From Chryseobacterium mucoviscidosis (GTDB taxonomy: Bacteria; Bacteroidota; Bacteroidia; Flavobacteriales; Weeksellaceae), in the NCBI RefSeq assembly GCF_002177115.1, contig NZ_MVAG01000103.1, positions 38,920 to 102,919 on the forward strand: a stretch of 64,000 nucleotides of DNA. Reading direction: 5' to 3'. Of the stretch, positions 35,182 to 44,516 are shown piece after piece. Position 1 is the first letter of the stretch. The number at the start of each line of letters is the position of its first letter. The position numbers and the translations under genes were made by a program. The notes under the pieces are model-generated. The model was not told the DNA's origin and searched no databases. It was given only the letters and a program-made list of their open reading frames with translations.

Positions 35182-36564
35182 ATGAAGAGAAAGAATTTGA
35201 TTTTGATTTTAGCATCGGTAGGAACATTTGTAGAGGCTTTGGATATTGCCATTATCAATCTCACAATTCCTTCTATTCAACAGCAATTCGGGATTGGTGC
35301 AGAAACTGTACAATGGCTTCAGACTTTATATGTATTATTTTTTGGCGGCTTTCTGATTATCGGGGGAAAACTCTCCGATCAGCTCGGAAGAAAGAAAATT
35401 TTTCTTTTGGGATTATTCCTTTTTATGCTGACTTCTCTGGGAGCAGGTTTGTCTGAAAGTTTCGGAACTTTAGCTATTTTTCGTGCTTTGCAGGGATTGG
35501 GAGCGGCTTTTATTATGCCTTCGGCAATGTCGATTGTAACGAATACTTTTAAGGAAGATCAGGAGAGAAACCGTGCGATCGGGATTTTCAGTTCTTTTGC
35601 TGCGATTGGTTCCGGAAGCGGACTTTCTTTGGGGGGAATCATCAGTACATATCTGAGTTGGCATTGGGTTTTCTTAATCAATGTTCCGATTCTTTTCATC
35701 ACGTTGATTTTCGCGTATCAGTATCTTCCTAAAGACGAGAAAGGGATGTCCCAAAAAACAGATCTTCTGTCGGGAATTCTACTGGTTTTAGGATTGTTGA
35801 GCTTAACATACGGAACGCATGAGCTGGTTCATATTGAAGAGCAGACTTTATTGGTTGCAGGTTCGTTTATTTTGGCGGTTATTTTACTGACTTCTGTCGT
35901 TTTCCGTTTAAAATCTGTTGCTCAGCCTTTGATTGATTTAAAATTATTAAGACATTCATCACTGGTAGTTTCTAATCTGGCTTTTGTGGCTTTAGGAGCA
36001 TTTTTCATCGGATTTTTGTTTTTAATATCATTGATGTTGCAGAAAGATATGAATCACAGTGCGGCTTCGGCGGGACTGATGTTGGTTCCTTTCAGCATTA
36101 TGTCGGCTTTGGTAGCTAAATTTATCCTTCCTCATGTTGCCAAAAGATTAAATTCTTCCCAGATGGGAATTTTGGGCTGGATTTTCATGTTAAGCGGAGC
36201 TTTGGCGTTGTTGGTTTCCATTTATTTCGGGCATCCTTTGTCAATGGTTTTATTAGGTGCAGCATGCATTTCAGGAATAGGAATGACGTTTTGTTTTACC
36301 GCTTTGTCTGTCTTGGGAATTCAGGATGTAAATCCTTCCTCTTACGGAGTGGCTTCGAGTCTCAGTTCGACAAGCTATTTTTTAGGCGCAGGAATCGGGT
36401 TGTCTTTTATGACGTTGATGAGTCAGGTTTTTCCTTCTGAACTTGCTGTTGGAAATTTAAGTCTGATTATTCTGATCGGCTATGCCGTTTTTGCACTGAC
36501 AATGCTGTGCTATTTTATCTTTAAAAATATAAAAATCTCAGAATCTGAAATCGCTGTTTCGTAA
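35182..36564 (+). CDS. DHA2-type MFS exporter
   Basis: A 460-residue drug:H+ antiporter of the EmrB/QacA type with about 14 hydrophobic segments. Motif A is GGKLSDQLGRKKIFLLGLF, and the IFRALQGLGAAFIMPSAMSI helix is typical of TM4-TM5 in DHA2 proteins. The N-terminal FVEALDIAIINLTIPSIQQQ matches the usual LDxTIVNVALP motif with altered residues. The ATG at 35182 is preferred to a TTG three codons earlier. It is likely controlled by the divergent Lrp-type regulator. The substrate is unknown. Confidence 0.9.
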   Translation: MKRKNLILILASVGTFVEALDIAIINLTIPSIQQQFGIGAETVQWLQTLYVLFFGGFLIIGGKLSDQLGRKKIFLLGLFLFMLTSLGAGLSESFGTLAIFRALQGLGAAFIMPSAMSIVTNTFKEDQERNRAIGIFSSFAAIGSGSGLSLGGIISTYLSWHWVFLINVPILFITLIFAYQYLPKDEKGMSQKTDLLSGILLVLGLLSLTYGTHELVHIEEQTLLVAGSFILAVILLTSVVFRLKSVAQPLIDLKLLRHSSLVVSNLAFVALGAFFIGFLFLISLMLQKDMNHSAASAGLMLVPFSIMSALVAKFILPHVAKRLNSSQMGILGWIFMLSGALALLVSIYFGHPLSMVLLGAACISGIGMTFCFTALSVLGIQDVNPSSYGVASSLSSTSYFLGAGIGLSFMTLMSQVFPSELAVGNLSLIILIGYAVFALTMLCYFIFKNIKISESEIAVS

Positions 36565-36682
36565 ACTGACCTACTTTAAACTAAATTATATATTGAAAGA
36601 ATCGGCAAATTTTGTCGATTCTTTTGTTCATAATTAAATTAACAATAAGTTTATTTTTATATTAGCTTATAAAAGATAATAA

Positions 36683-37123
36683 ATGAAAAAAATGTTCACT
36701 TTAAGAGGAGTAAGTAAAACAGGAAAAACAACAAAAGTTAAGCTAATAGCTGAATGGATTTCTAATAATTACCTCAATAAAGAATTTGATCTTAAGAAAG
36801 GTGATATATGTACTGTCTTCGAAGTTGATAATTTGTATATAGCTTTCGTCAGCGCGGGAGACGATATAAATCAAGTAAAAAAAATTAATAATTTATTAAA
36901 AGAATATGAAAATATTGATATTGTAATCAATGCTTGCAGAACTCGTGGGGCGGGGCGGAAATATCTTGAAGGAAATTTTAACAAAGAAAAAGGATGGTTG
37001 GTGAAAAATATTTTTGTGAAGAAGTTAGGAAAGGAAATGATTGAGGAACAAGAAATAAGAGATAGTAAGATCTTGGAAGAGCTTAAAACTTGGTTAACTG
37101 GAGTAAAGAAACTTGAAAAGTAA
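36683..37123 (+). CDS. Small P-loop protein, unknown
   Basis: A 146-residue protein I cannot place in a named family. The N-terminal LRGVSKTGKTTKVKLIAEWI has a GxxxxGKT Walker A motif. A Walker-B-like strand (IDIVINACRT) ends in an asparagine rather than the usual aspartate. The length is short for a kinase but could suit a dephospho-CoA-kinase-like or sulfotransferase-like fold. The gene is markedly more AT-rich than its neighbours, which may indicate recent acquisition. A metallophosphoesterase gene follows on the same strand. Confidence 0.6.
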   Translation: MKKMFTLRGVSKTGKTTKVKLIAEWISNNYLNKEFDLKKGDICTVFEVDNLYIAFVSAGDDINQVKKINNLLKEYENIDIVINACRTRGAGRKYLEGNFNKEKGWLVKNIFVKKLGKEMIEEQEIRDSKILEELKTWLTGVKKLEK

Positions 37124-37202
37124 AGCATTTAACTTTATAAGTATATCAAAGTTAGTTAATAAAGTTTTTGTAAATTTTAATACATGTCATCTTTTTAGCA
37201 CC

Positions 37203-37949
37203 ATGAAAATACAAATCATCAGCAATCTGCATCAGGAATTCGGAATGTCGGAATTATCTTTTGATCATGCCGATGTCGTTGTTTTGGCGGGAGATGTTAA
37301 TTTGGGAACGAAAGGAATTGAATGGATCAAAACAAAAATTCCCGACAAACCCGTGATTTATGTGTTGGGAAATCATGAATATTACAAAGGTTCTTATCCT
37401 AAAACGTTAAATAAAATAAAAGCTGCCGCAGAAAATTCCAATGTTTTTGTGCTGGAAGATGGTTTTGCAGATATTGATGGGATTCGTTTTCATGGTACAA
37501 CGTTGTGGACGGATTTTTCTATTTTCGGGGATCCGAGATATTACGGATTCGTCTGTCAGCAAGGAATGAATGATTATAAGCAAATTAGAAGAGATCCTTC
37601 TTATTCCAAGATGAGGTCGATAGATATTTATAAAATTCATCAGTTTTCGAGATTGTGGTTAAAAAAAAGTCTTGAAAATTCAAAGGGCATGAAAAATATT
37701 GTAGTGACGCATCATGCCCCAAGTTTACAGTCGAGCCCGGAACATTTTAAAAATGATCCGTTAACTTCCGCATACGTTTCCAATCTGGAGGATTTTATTC
37801 TGGAATATCAACCGCTGTATTGGATTCACGGTCATATTCATACGCCGACAAGATACAAAATTGGCGAAACAGAGATTATCTGCAATCCGCATGGTTACAT
37901 TTCGGAAAAGTATAATGGATTTGAGAGGGAGCTGATTGTGGAGGTTTAA
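37203..37949 (+). CDS. Metallophosphoesterase with altered first metal motif
   Basis: A 248-residue calcineurin-like phosphoesterase. Its usual motif 1 (DxH) reads ISNLHQEFG, so the metal-binding aspartate is an asparagine (AAT at 37224-37226). The other motifs are intact: LAGDVNLG (GD), LGNHEYYKG (GNHE), VTHHAPS and HGHIHTPT (GHxH). The reading frame stays open upstream, but the ATG at 37203 gives the family N-terminus. The Asn may reduce metal affinity at one site or abolish activity. It is convergent with a lipoprotein gene, with one base between stop codons. Confidence 0.88.
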   Translation: MKIQIISNLHQEFGMSELSFDHADVVVLAGDVNLGTKGIEWIKTKIPDKPVIYVLGNHEYYKGSYPKTLNKIKAAAENSNVFVLEDGFADIDGIRFHGTTLWTDFSIFGDPRYYGFVCQQGMNDYKQIRRDPSYSKMRSIDIYKIHQFSRLWLKKSLENSKGMKNIVVTHHAPSLQSSPEHFKNDPLTSAYVSNLEDFILEYQPLYWIHGHIHTPTRYKIGETEIICNPHGYISEKYNGFERELIVEV

Positions 37950-37950
37950 G

Positions 37951-38907
37951 TTATTTAATTTCTTTCATGAATTTTTCTAACGCTTCAAAAGAGTCTGTTT
38001 CTTTAGAAAAAGCAGGATAAATTTCAACATGCGATGCTCCGGAATCTTTCAGCCATTTTGTCCAGATGATTTTCATGATCTCAAAATCTGTTGGCTGAAT
38101 GGTTGTTGAACCATTTTTATCAAGCGATCTGTCTACCATTTCTAAAATTAAAATATTAATATCGTGAAGATTATTAGACGTTTTTTTTATTAAATATTCT
38201 GGTTTTGAACTGATAAATTTTTCGAGGTCAGTGGATTTACTATTCAAAAACTCGGTTCTTATTTTTTTGATTAATTGTTGGTTCAATGTATATCCCAAAT
38301 CGTTATTGGTACTTTCTATATAGCCGTCTGTAAAAAGGACAACAATATTCTTTGTATTTTTAATCGTTTGTGCTGTGCTATCAATTTTATCGGGATTATT
38401 TATGATGGAACTTTTGATTGTCTCATTGAAGTAATTCCAGACATCGGAACCGGAAGAATTTTGTAAAGAATAATTGTAAATCTTTGAAACTCCGGATTTA
38501 AATTTCAACACATCAGATTTCAGACCTTTTCTTTTGTATTCAGAGGATGCCGATAAGTTATTCTCAAATTTTTTGAAATTAATTTCCAGATCTTTTGGAT
38601 CTACTACATTCTTGTTCAGAATTCCCCGATTGATAAAATCCAGTTTATAGACATCAAGCTGATTCATTTGTCTGTTATTTGTCTGTAATAAAGGCTCAAT
38701 GTTGCATATTATATTATTGATTAACAGCGTGTCGTTTACCGGTTTGGGATGGATATCTTTGTTGATTCTGTTAGATAAATCAGGCACAATTAGTACATTA
38801 TAATCATGGATTTTTGTAAAAGACTTTATATCAACTTTATTTTTTTCACAAGAATTAAACAGAAGAAATGTGAGTGCTAAAATGCATAAGGTAAATTTTG
38901 TTTTCAT
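37951..38907 (-). CDS. vWA-like lipoprotein, unknown
   Basis: A 318-residue protein starting MKTKFTLCILALTFLLFNSC, a lipoprotein signal with the acylated Cys20. The mature part begins with a Rossmann-like strand, NVLIVPDLSNRI, in which D-x-S-N resembles the MIDAS motif (DxSxS) of von Willebrand A domains. Later IVVLFTDGYIES matches the vWA beta4/MIDAS aspartate. This is a weak fold-level resemblance, not a family hit. It is encoded 13 bases downstream of the PLD-like membrane protein, almost certainly in the same operon. It is probably anchored to the periplasmic face of a membrane. Confidence 0.65.
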   Translation of the reverse strand: MKTKFTLCILALTFLLFNSCEKNKVDIKSFTKIHDYNVLIVPDLSNRINKDIHPKPVNDTLLINNIICNIEPLLQTNNRQMNQLDVYKLDFINRGILNKNVVDPKDLEINFKKFENNLSASSEYKRKGLKSDVLKFKSGVSKIYNYSLQNSSGSDVWNYFNETIKSSIINNPDKIDSTAQTIKNTKNIVVLFTDGYIESTNNDLGYTLNQQLIKKIRTEFLNSKSTDLEKFISSKPEYLIKKTSNNLHDINILILEMVDRSLDKNGSTTIQPTDFEIMKIIWTKWLKDSGASHVEIYPAFSKETDSFEALEKFMKEIK

Positions 38908-38920
38908 AAAATATTTAAGT

Positions 38921-40987
38921 TTAATTTTGGGCGAAGTCGGTAGCGAAACTTTCATTAAAAGCAATCATATTTAGCCATTTTTCGCATTCTCTAATGGCTT
39001 CAGTTGTTTTTGCTTCAGCTTTCGGAACAGCATAAATTTCAAATAAATATTTGCTCCAACCTTCCATAAAGATGTTCACTCGGTTTTTCATTTCTAGTTT
39101 GGATATCGGAAGTCTGTCGTTATCAACCTGACTTTGATAAATATGAGCAAGATTTTCTACTTTTTCTTTAAAAGTCAGTAACATTTGCTTCAGATTATTG
39201 ATCTTGGTGTTCGTCTGCATTGGTAAATCCTGAAGCTGCTTTGTAAAGTTTATTTTATTTCTTTCCGATGCGGAAATTTCACTGCTTACTCTGTTGTTTT
39301 CCTCTTTCAGGCTATTAATTTCTAATCGGTGCTCCAGCATTTCTTCTTCCAGTTTTTTAACGACGAATTCAGTTTTTTCCTGATGGTGCGTTTTAGTTCT
39401 TTTATGATAGGACTGATAGAATTTTTCTGTTACAATTCCGAATAAATATACTCCTAAAGTCCCTAAAATAAAGACCAGCCAAAAGTTTTCAGTCTGTAAA
39501 ATATCTTTAAATTCTAACTGCTTATCGGTACGGTTGGTTAAATATTCTATAAAGTTGATATTTTTTGCCACCCGATAAGCGATAAAGCAATCAACCAGAA
39601 AAATTAAAAATATGCCTCCGTAATTGTTAAACAGTCTCTTCAATGTATTACTTACGCTGCCTTCTTTATCAATTGATTCTTCTTTATTGGGCATGATGAG
39701 TTTCATCATTCCTAATCCTAATGGAATACTGACGAAAAGGAACAGAAATAATATTCCGCCGGCTCCTTTGTTCCAAATTTGTGTGATGGCATCAGAATTA
39801 AAAACTTCCGGTGTTTCCGGAACCGTACCTCTGTTTAAAGCAGACAATGTTTCATTTTTCGAAAAAATAAATATATATGCAACAGAAGAATAAAATACGA
39901 ATATATAAGATAAAAGCATGATGCCTATAAATCCTAAAGTAACCGTTAAAGGCCAGTTAACAGGTGGTTTTACAAAATCAACTTTCAATTCGTTTATTTT
40001 TTTCATCAGAACATCAATTTTATCCTGAATGAAAGGGATTTTGATGGAATTATTGGATTCTATAAGCTGTTTTTTATCCTCAATACTTCTCTCGGTTTCC
40101 CGAATATTATTTTCTGTGTTTTGTATTTCAGCATCCAGATTATAATTTAGTGTGTCAATCTCATTCTGAGTTTTCATTTCTACATTACTGATGCTGACTT
40201 TCAATTGCTCTTCAATTCTGTTTTTAAGTCTGGTTTTCTTCTCTGCAATCACTTCTATTTCGTTAATGAAATTCGAGTAAAGACTATCCATCGCTTGTGG
40301 AAGAACCTGATGATCGCCCTGATTTTCAAAAGCTCTTTGATAAGCGTTTTCTTTCAGAAGATTTTTATCGAATGAGCCGACTTCTGTCGCTATAATGCTA
40401 TCCAGAACATCTTTAAAATCTTTCAGAGATTGCTCCTGGAAATTCAAGGGTTTATTTGGGGTTTCAGATTTTAAAGGATTCATTACCGGAAGAAATGATG
40501 CGTTTTCTTCTCTCTCAATTTCTTCAAGACTTAGTCCGTTGTTGAGTTTTTCCACTCGGTCTTTGATCTTGAAAAAACTTTCTGTAAGTTCATTTACTGT
40601 CTTAGGAAAATTCGTTACCAGTACCTGTTCATGATTATTTTTGGCATTATTTGACCAATTGTAGGAACCTGAAATTGCGATAGTACGGTCTATCACACAA
40701 AATTTCAGATTCATCATTCCGTAACCAATATTCCTAATTTTCGTAAAATGTAATCCCTGACTTACCAAAATATCAAAATCGAGTTTTTCATTATCGGGCT
40801 GATCAGAAAGAACCAGTAAGACTTTTACATTTTGCAGAAGTTTTTCTTTAATAATTTCATACAAATCCTGATTGGTGAACCAAGCCATAGCAATCAGAAT
40901 TTCGGATTTTGCATTTCTCAGCTCAGATTTTATTCTCAGTAAAATATCATCCGTATTAGAAATAGAATCTTGAATCATTGTATTCAT
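38921..40987 (-). CDS. PLD-like domain, coiled-coil, four-helix membrane protein
   Basis: A 688-residue protein. Residues about 10-170 form a phospholipase D-like domain (SEILIAMAWFTNQDLYEII, then IAISGSYNWSNNAKNNHEQV). The HKD motif (HxKxxxxD) reads NLKFCVID, so the catalytic histidine is asparagine (AAT at 40711-40709, about residue 93) and only one HKD copy exists. Residues about 230-340 are coiled coil. Four hydrophobic segments lie between about 355 and 560 (LTVTLGFIGIMLLSYIFVFY, ILFLFLFVSIPLGLGMMKLI, FLIFLVDCFIAYRVA, WLVFILGTLGVYLFGIV). A second coiled coil runs to about 640. It is co-encoded with the vWA-like lipoprotein. The function is unknown; nuclease or lipid activity is doubtful given the missing histidine. 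Confidence 0.75.
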   Translation of the reverse strand: MNTMIQDSISNTDDILLRIKSELRNAKSEILIAMAWFTNQDLYEIIKEKLLQNVKVLLVLSDQPDNEKLDFDILVSQGLHFTKIRNIGYGMMNLKFCVIDRTIAISGSYNWSNNAKNNHEQVLVTNFPKTVNELTESFFKIKDRVEKLNNGLSLEEIEREENASFLPVMNPLKSETPNKPLNFQEQSLKDFKDVLDSIIATEVGSFDKNLLKENAYQRAFENQGDHQVLPQAMDSLYSNFINEIEVIAEKKTRLKNRIEEQLKVSISNVEMKTQNEIDTLNYNLDAEIQNTENNIRETERSIEDKKQLIESNNSIKIPFIQDKIDVLMKKINELKVDFVKPPVNWPLTVTLGFIGIMLLSYIFVFYSSVAYIFIFSKNETLSALNRGTVPETPEVFNSDAITQIWNKGAGGILFLFLFVSIPLGLGMMKLIMPNKEESIDKEGSVSNTLKRLFNNYGGIFLIFLVDCFIAYRVAKNINFIEYLTNRTDKQLEFKDILQTENFWLVFILGTLGVYLFGIVTEKFYQSYHKRTKTHHQEKTEFVVKKLEEEMLEHRLEINSLKEENNRVSSEISASERNKINFTKQLQDLPMQTNTKINNLKQMLLTFKEKVENLAHIYQSQVDNDRLPISKLEMKNRVNIFMEGWSKYLFEIYAVPKAEAKTTEAIRECEKWLNMIAFNESFATDFAQN

Positions 40988-41123
40988 AATTATGGTTATA
41001 AAGTTTTAAAATGGAGAAAAAATTAAGCTATTATTTCTGTTTTAATTAATCAGTTTTATGACACAAATGTAAATACATGAAAAACAATTTTTTTACGGTT
41101 TTCCGTAATCCAAAATTTTTATA

Positions 41124-41157
41124 CAAAAAAATGCCCGAATATAATATCCGGACATTT
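41124..41157 (-). terminator. Terminator of the GH3 gene
   Basis: On the minus strand, AATGTCCGGA pairs with TTCGGGCATT (with wobbles) around a seven-base loop and is followed by seven T. Confidence 0.75.
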
Positions 41158-41181
41158 CGTTTTAGAAATATATAAGTAAGA

Positions 41182-43443
41182 TTACTTTAACGTAAACTTC
41201 ACCTTCGTTTTTATGGCATCGGAAGAATTACCGATCTGTGCTTCAAAATCTCCCGGTTCTGCAACCCAGTCATGTTTTTGGGGATCGAAGAAACTTAAAG
41301 CAGATTGATCAATGGTAAATGTTACTTCTTTTTCTTCTCCTGGATTCAGATATACTTTTTCAAAACCTTTTAATTCTTTAGCCGGTCTTTCAACAGACGA
41401 TTTAAGGTCGGAAATATACAGTTGGGCAACTTCTGCTCCAGCTCTTTTCCCTGTATTTTTTACAGAAACCGTAAACGTGATTTTATCATCCTGAGACATC
41501 GTTATTTTATCAGCTTTGACTTTTCCGAATTCGAAAGTGGTGTAGCTTAAACCATGTCCGAAACTGAATAACGGCTTGATTTTTTTCGTATCATGCCATC
41601 TGTAGCCTACAAAAATTCCTTCGTTGTAGCTAATATTGATCGGGTTTTTCTGATCTTTTCCTTTATCCGCTGCCAATTCCGCTTTATTTCCGGGATATTC
41701 TCCCAACTGATGCGCAGAATTGTCTTCCAGTTTCACAGGGAAAGTGAAAGGCAGTTTTCCTGATGGGTTTGCATCACCTGCTAAAACCGAAGCAATAGAA
41801 TTTCCTGCCTCAGAACCCAAATACCAAGCCTGAACAACAGTCGGAACTTCTTTAATCCACGGCATTGCCACCGCATTTCCGGAAACCAGAACAACCGCAA
41901 GATTTTTATTCACTTTTGCCAACGCAGCAATCACATTGTCCTGATTGTAAGGCAATCCGTAACTTTTTCTGTCGTTCCCTTCACTGTCCTGAAAATCAGC
42001 TTTGTTCAATCCGCCAACGAAAATAACGTAATCAGATTTTTTTGCCAGTTCTACGGCTTCGTTTAATAATTCGGCTTCAGAACGGTTATCTTTTAAATCC
42101 TGTCCGGATTTTACCCCGTTGTATTCTCCGCCGATGTCTCCCACATAACCTCTTGCGTATTGTACGTCTGATTGTTTCCCGAATCTCGCTTTAATTCCGT
42201 CTAAAGGAAGCGTTTCGTATTTCACTTTTAATGAAGAAGAACCACCGCCAACGGTCATGATTTTAATAGCATTTTCCCCGATTACAGCAATTTTTTTAGC
42301 TTTATTCAGATCAATCGGAAGAATATTTCCCTGATTTTTCAACAATACAATTCCTTCTTCCCCGATTTCTTTTGCAATAGCTTTATGCTCTTCAGAAGCG
42401 ATATTTCCGAAAGGTTTGTTTCGGTTCATCGTCGTTTTATACGCAAGATTTAAAAGCCTTGAAACCTTATCATCCAGTTCTTTCGTTCCTACTTTTCCGG
42501 ATTTAATTAAATCTAAATAAGGTTTTGCCAGATAATAATTGTCGTAAGCATTTTTTGTACCTGCTGAAAGTCCGTTTGTCCAGCTTCCGAACTCAAGATC
42601 CAGTCCGTTATGGATAGCCTGTTCGGTATTGTTAACAGCACCCCAGTCGGAAACCACGACCCCTTTATATTTCCATTCACCTTTTAAAATATCATTCAAA
42701 AGATATTGGTTCTGGCTCGCGTACTGATCTTTGTACATATCATAAGCTCCCATAATCGTCCACGAATCACCTTCTGTTACAGCCGCCTTAAAAGCCGGAA
42801 GATAAATTTCGTACAACGTTCTGTCGTCTACTTTTACATTGCTTGTATGACGGAACATTTCCTGATTGTTCAGGGCGAAATGCTTCACAGAAGTTGCCAC
42901 ACCGTTGGATTGAACGCCTTTGATGTAAGGAACTACCATTTTTGAAGTCAGATAAGGATCTTCACCCATGTATTCGAAGTTTCTTCCGTTGAGTGGAGTT
43001 CTGTAAATATTAACTCCCGGTCCCAGAAGAATATCTTTTTTTCGGTAACGGGCTTCTTCACCCAGTGCTTTACCGTAATTCCATGACATTTTTTTGTTCC
43101 ATGTCGCGGAAAGTGCCGTTAAAGCAGGGTAGGCGATAATAGAGTCGTTTGTCCAGCCTGCCTGATTCCATTCGTCCCACATCACTTCAGGGCGAACTCC
43201 GTGAGGTCCGTCCGTCGTCCAGAATTCAGGAATTCCCAATCTCGGAACCCCCGGTGAACTGAATTTTGACTGCGCGTGAAGCATCGCCACTTTTTCTTCA
43301 AGAGTCATTCTGGAAAGGGCATCTTTTACCCGTAATTCCACAGGTTTGGATTCGTCTAAATAAACAGGAAGCGGTGTATTTTGAGCCATATAAGAAGCAG
43401 AAATAAATGTGAATAAACTTACAATGGCGGTTTTCTTAAACAT
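41182..43443 (-). CDS. Beta-glucosidase, glycoside hydrolase family 3
   Basis: A 753-residue exported GH3 enzyme expected to release glucose or xylose from beta-linked oligosaccharides. A signal peptide (MFKKTAIVSLFTFISASYMAQ) precedes the TIM-barrel N-domain, which includes SVKHFALNNQE and the nucleophile motif VVVSDWGAV with the catalytic aspartate. The C-domain begins around EEGIVLLKNQGNILPIDL, and a fibronectin-type-III-like tail (KNTGKRAGAEVAQLYISD) closes it. The location is periplasm or outer surface. It is monocistronic with its own promoter and terminator. The precise sugar specificity is not evident. Confidence 0.94.
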   Translation of the reverse strand: MFKKTAIVSLFTFISASYMAQNTPLPVYLDESKPVELRVKDALSRMTLEEKVAMLHAQSKFSSPGVPRLGIPEFWTTDGPHGVRPEVMWDEWNQAGWTNDSIIAYPALTALSATWNKKMSWNYGKALGEEARYRKKDILLGPGVNIYRTPLNGRNFEYMGEDPYLTSKMVVPYIKGVQSNGVATSVKHFALNNQEMFRHTSNVKVDDRTLYEIYLPAFKAAVTEGDSWTIMGAYDMYKDQYASQNQYLLNDILKGEWKYKGVVVSDWGAVNNTEQAIHNGLDLEFGSWTNGLSAGTKNAYDNYYLAKPYLDLIKSGKVGTKELDDKVSRLLNLAYKTTMNRNKPFGNIASEEHKAIAKEIGEEGIVLLKNQGNILPIDLNKAKKIAVIGENAIKIMTVGGGSSSLKVKYETLPLDGIKARFGKQSDVQYARGYVGDIGGEYNGVKSGQDLKDNRSEAELLNEAVELAKKSDYVIFVGGLNKADFQDSEGNDRKSYGLPYNQDNVIAALAKVNKNLAVVLVSGNAVAMPWIKEVPTVVQAWYLGSEAGNSIASVLAGDANPSGKLPFTFPVKLEDNSAHQLGEYPGNKAELAADKGKDQKNPINISYNEGIFVGYRWHDTKKIKPLFSFGHGLSYTTFEFGKVKADKITMSQDDKITFTVSVKNTGKRAGAEVAQLYISDLKSSVERPAKELKGFEKVYLNPGEEKEVTFTIDQSALSFFDPQKHDWVAEPGDFEAQIGNSSDAIKTKVKFTLK

Positions 43444-43466
43444 AAAAAGCCTTTTTTGATTGGAAA

Positions 43467-43496
43467 CAAAAATAGCAAAAAAATTTATTATCTCAA
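43467..43496 (-). promoter_or_regulatory. Promoter of the GH3 gene
   Basis: On the minus strand, TTG (43496-43494), a 19-base spacer and TATTTTTG (43474-43467), a perfect match to the Bacteroidetes promoter. The ATG is 23 bases downstream at 43443. Confidence 0.7.
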
Positions 43497-43550
43497 ATTG
43501 AGAAAATGAATTTTAAATAAATAATTTTTAATAACCCGTGATTTGAAAAT

Positions 43551-43585
43551 AAAAAGACATCATTTCAAAAAACTGAAACAATGTC
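43551..43585 (-). terminator. Probable terminator downstream of metQ
   Basis: On the minus strand, GACAT and TTTC pair with GAAA and ATGTC around a T-rich loop (with a two-base internal mismatch), followed by TTTTT. It is about 100 bases past the metQ stop. Confidence 0.5.
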
Positions 43586-43612
43586 CAAATATATAATAAT
43601 AGACTTTTTCAA

Positions 43613-43681
43613 AATGTCAATGGTGAATTGTCAAGGATGAATTCTGCGGCATTATCAAAGAATTCACTATTAACCATTCAC
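43613..43681. repeat. Fold-back spacer after metQ
   Basis: TCAATGGTGAATTGTCAAGG on the left is an imperfect inverted match to GAATTCACTATTAACCATTC followed by ACC on the right. It is the same style of quasi-repeat spacer as at 10357, 23754 and 59150, but built from different words. Confidence 0.5.
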
Positions 43682-43685
43682 CAAA

Positions 43686-44498
43686 TCAGTTCCAGCCTTT
43701 TACAGCACCGCCTTTGAAAATTTCCTCTGCCTTCTTCACTACTTCGTCAGACTCATAGGCTTTTACGAAATTTTTCACCTTTTCGGACGTCTTGTTATCT
43801 TCTCTGGAAACAATTACATTTACATAAGGAGAATCTTTATCTTCTTTAAAAATTCCTTGTTTATCGGCATCCAATCCCGCCTGCGCAGCAAAATTATTGT
43901 TGATAATGGCAATCACCACTTCTTTATCATCCAAAACTCTCGGCAGTTGCGGTGCTTCAATTTCAAGGATTTTTAACTGTTTAGGATTGGCAACAATATC
44001 CGTTACTTTCGGTAAAAGTCCGATGCCGTCTTTCAGTTTCAGCAATCCGTTTTTCTGTAAAAGAAGTAGGGAACGGCCGCCATTGGTGGGATCATTCGGA
44101 ATTACAACTGTACTTCCGTTCTGAAGTTCATTTATGCTTTTAATTTTCTTTGAATACGCAACGATAGGGTAGACAAAAGTATTCCCGACAACCGCTAATT
44201 TATATCCTCTCTGTTTGGACTGTTCGGTTAAATATGGAACGTGCTGAAAAGCGTTGGCGTCAATATCGCCATTATTCAGAGCTTCATTGGGAACCACATA
44301 ATCGTTAAAGGAAACCAGTTCTACTTCAAGATTGTATTTTTCCTTCGCTACTTTTTTCGCCACTTCGGCAATTTCCTGTTCCGGTCCTGAAGTGATTCCC
44401 ACTTTTATAAAGTTCGGATCCTCTTTTTTGGATGAATTACAGCCGGTAAATGCTAACAAACCTGCTGCTAATAAACTTAAAATCTTTATTTTTTTCAT
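43686..44498 (-). CDS. metQ: Methionine ABC transporter substrate-binding lipoprotein
   Basis: A 270-residue NlpA/MetQ-family lipoprotein. The signal is MKKIKILSLLAAGLLAFTGC with acylated Cys20. The mature domain follows the MetQ pattern: IKVGITSGPEQEIAEVAKKV, FQHVPYLTEQSKQRGYKLAV, PNDPTNGGRSLLLLQKNGLL and the C-terminal VIVSREDNKTSEKVKNFVKA. It should capture D/L-methionine for MetNI. It is the last gene of the cluster, separated from metI by 325 bases that hold a repeat array and a strong hairpin just before its start. Confidence 0.94.
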   Translation of the reverse strand: MKKIKILSLLAAGLLAFTGCNSSKKEDPNFIKVGITSGPEQEIAEVAKKVAKEKYNLEVELVSFNDYVVPNEALNNGDIDANAFQHVPYLTEQSKQRGYKLAVVGNTFVYPIVAYSKKIKSINELQNGSTVVIPNDPTNGGRSLLLLQKNGLLKLKDGIGLLPKVTDIVANPKQLKILEIEAPQLPRVLDDKEVVIAIINNNFAAQAGLDADKQGIFKEDKDSPYVNVIVSREDNKTSEKVKNFVKAYESDEVVKKAEEIFKGGAVKGWN

Positions 44499-44516
44499 TG
44501 TAAATTATTTTCTTTT

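Noticed and set aside
38921..40987. Active phospholipase D or nuclease
   Set aside because: Only one HKD motif is present and its histidine is replaced by asparagine, so catalysis is unlikely without another half-site.
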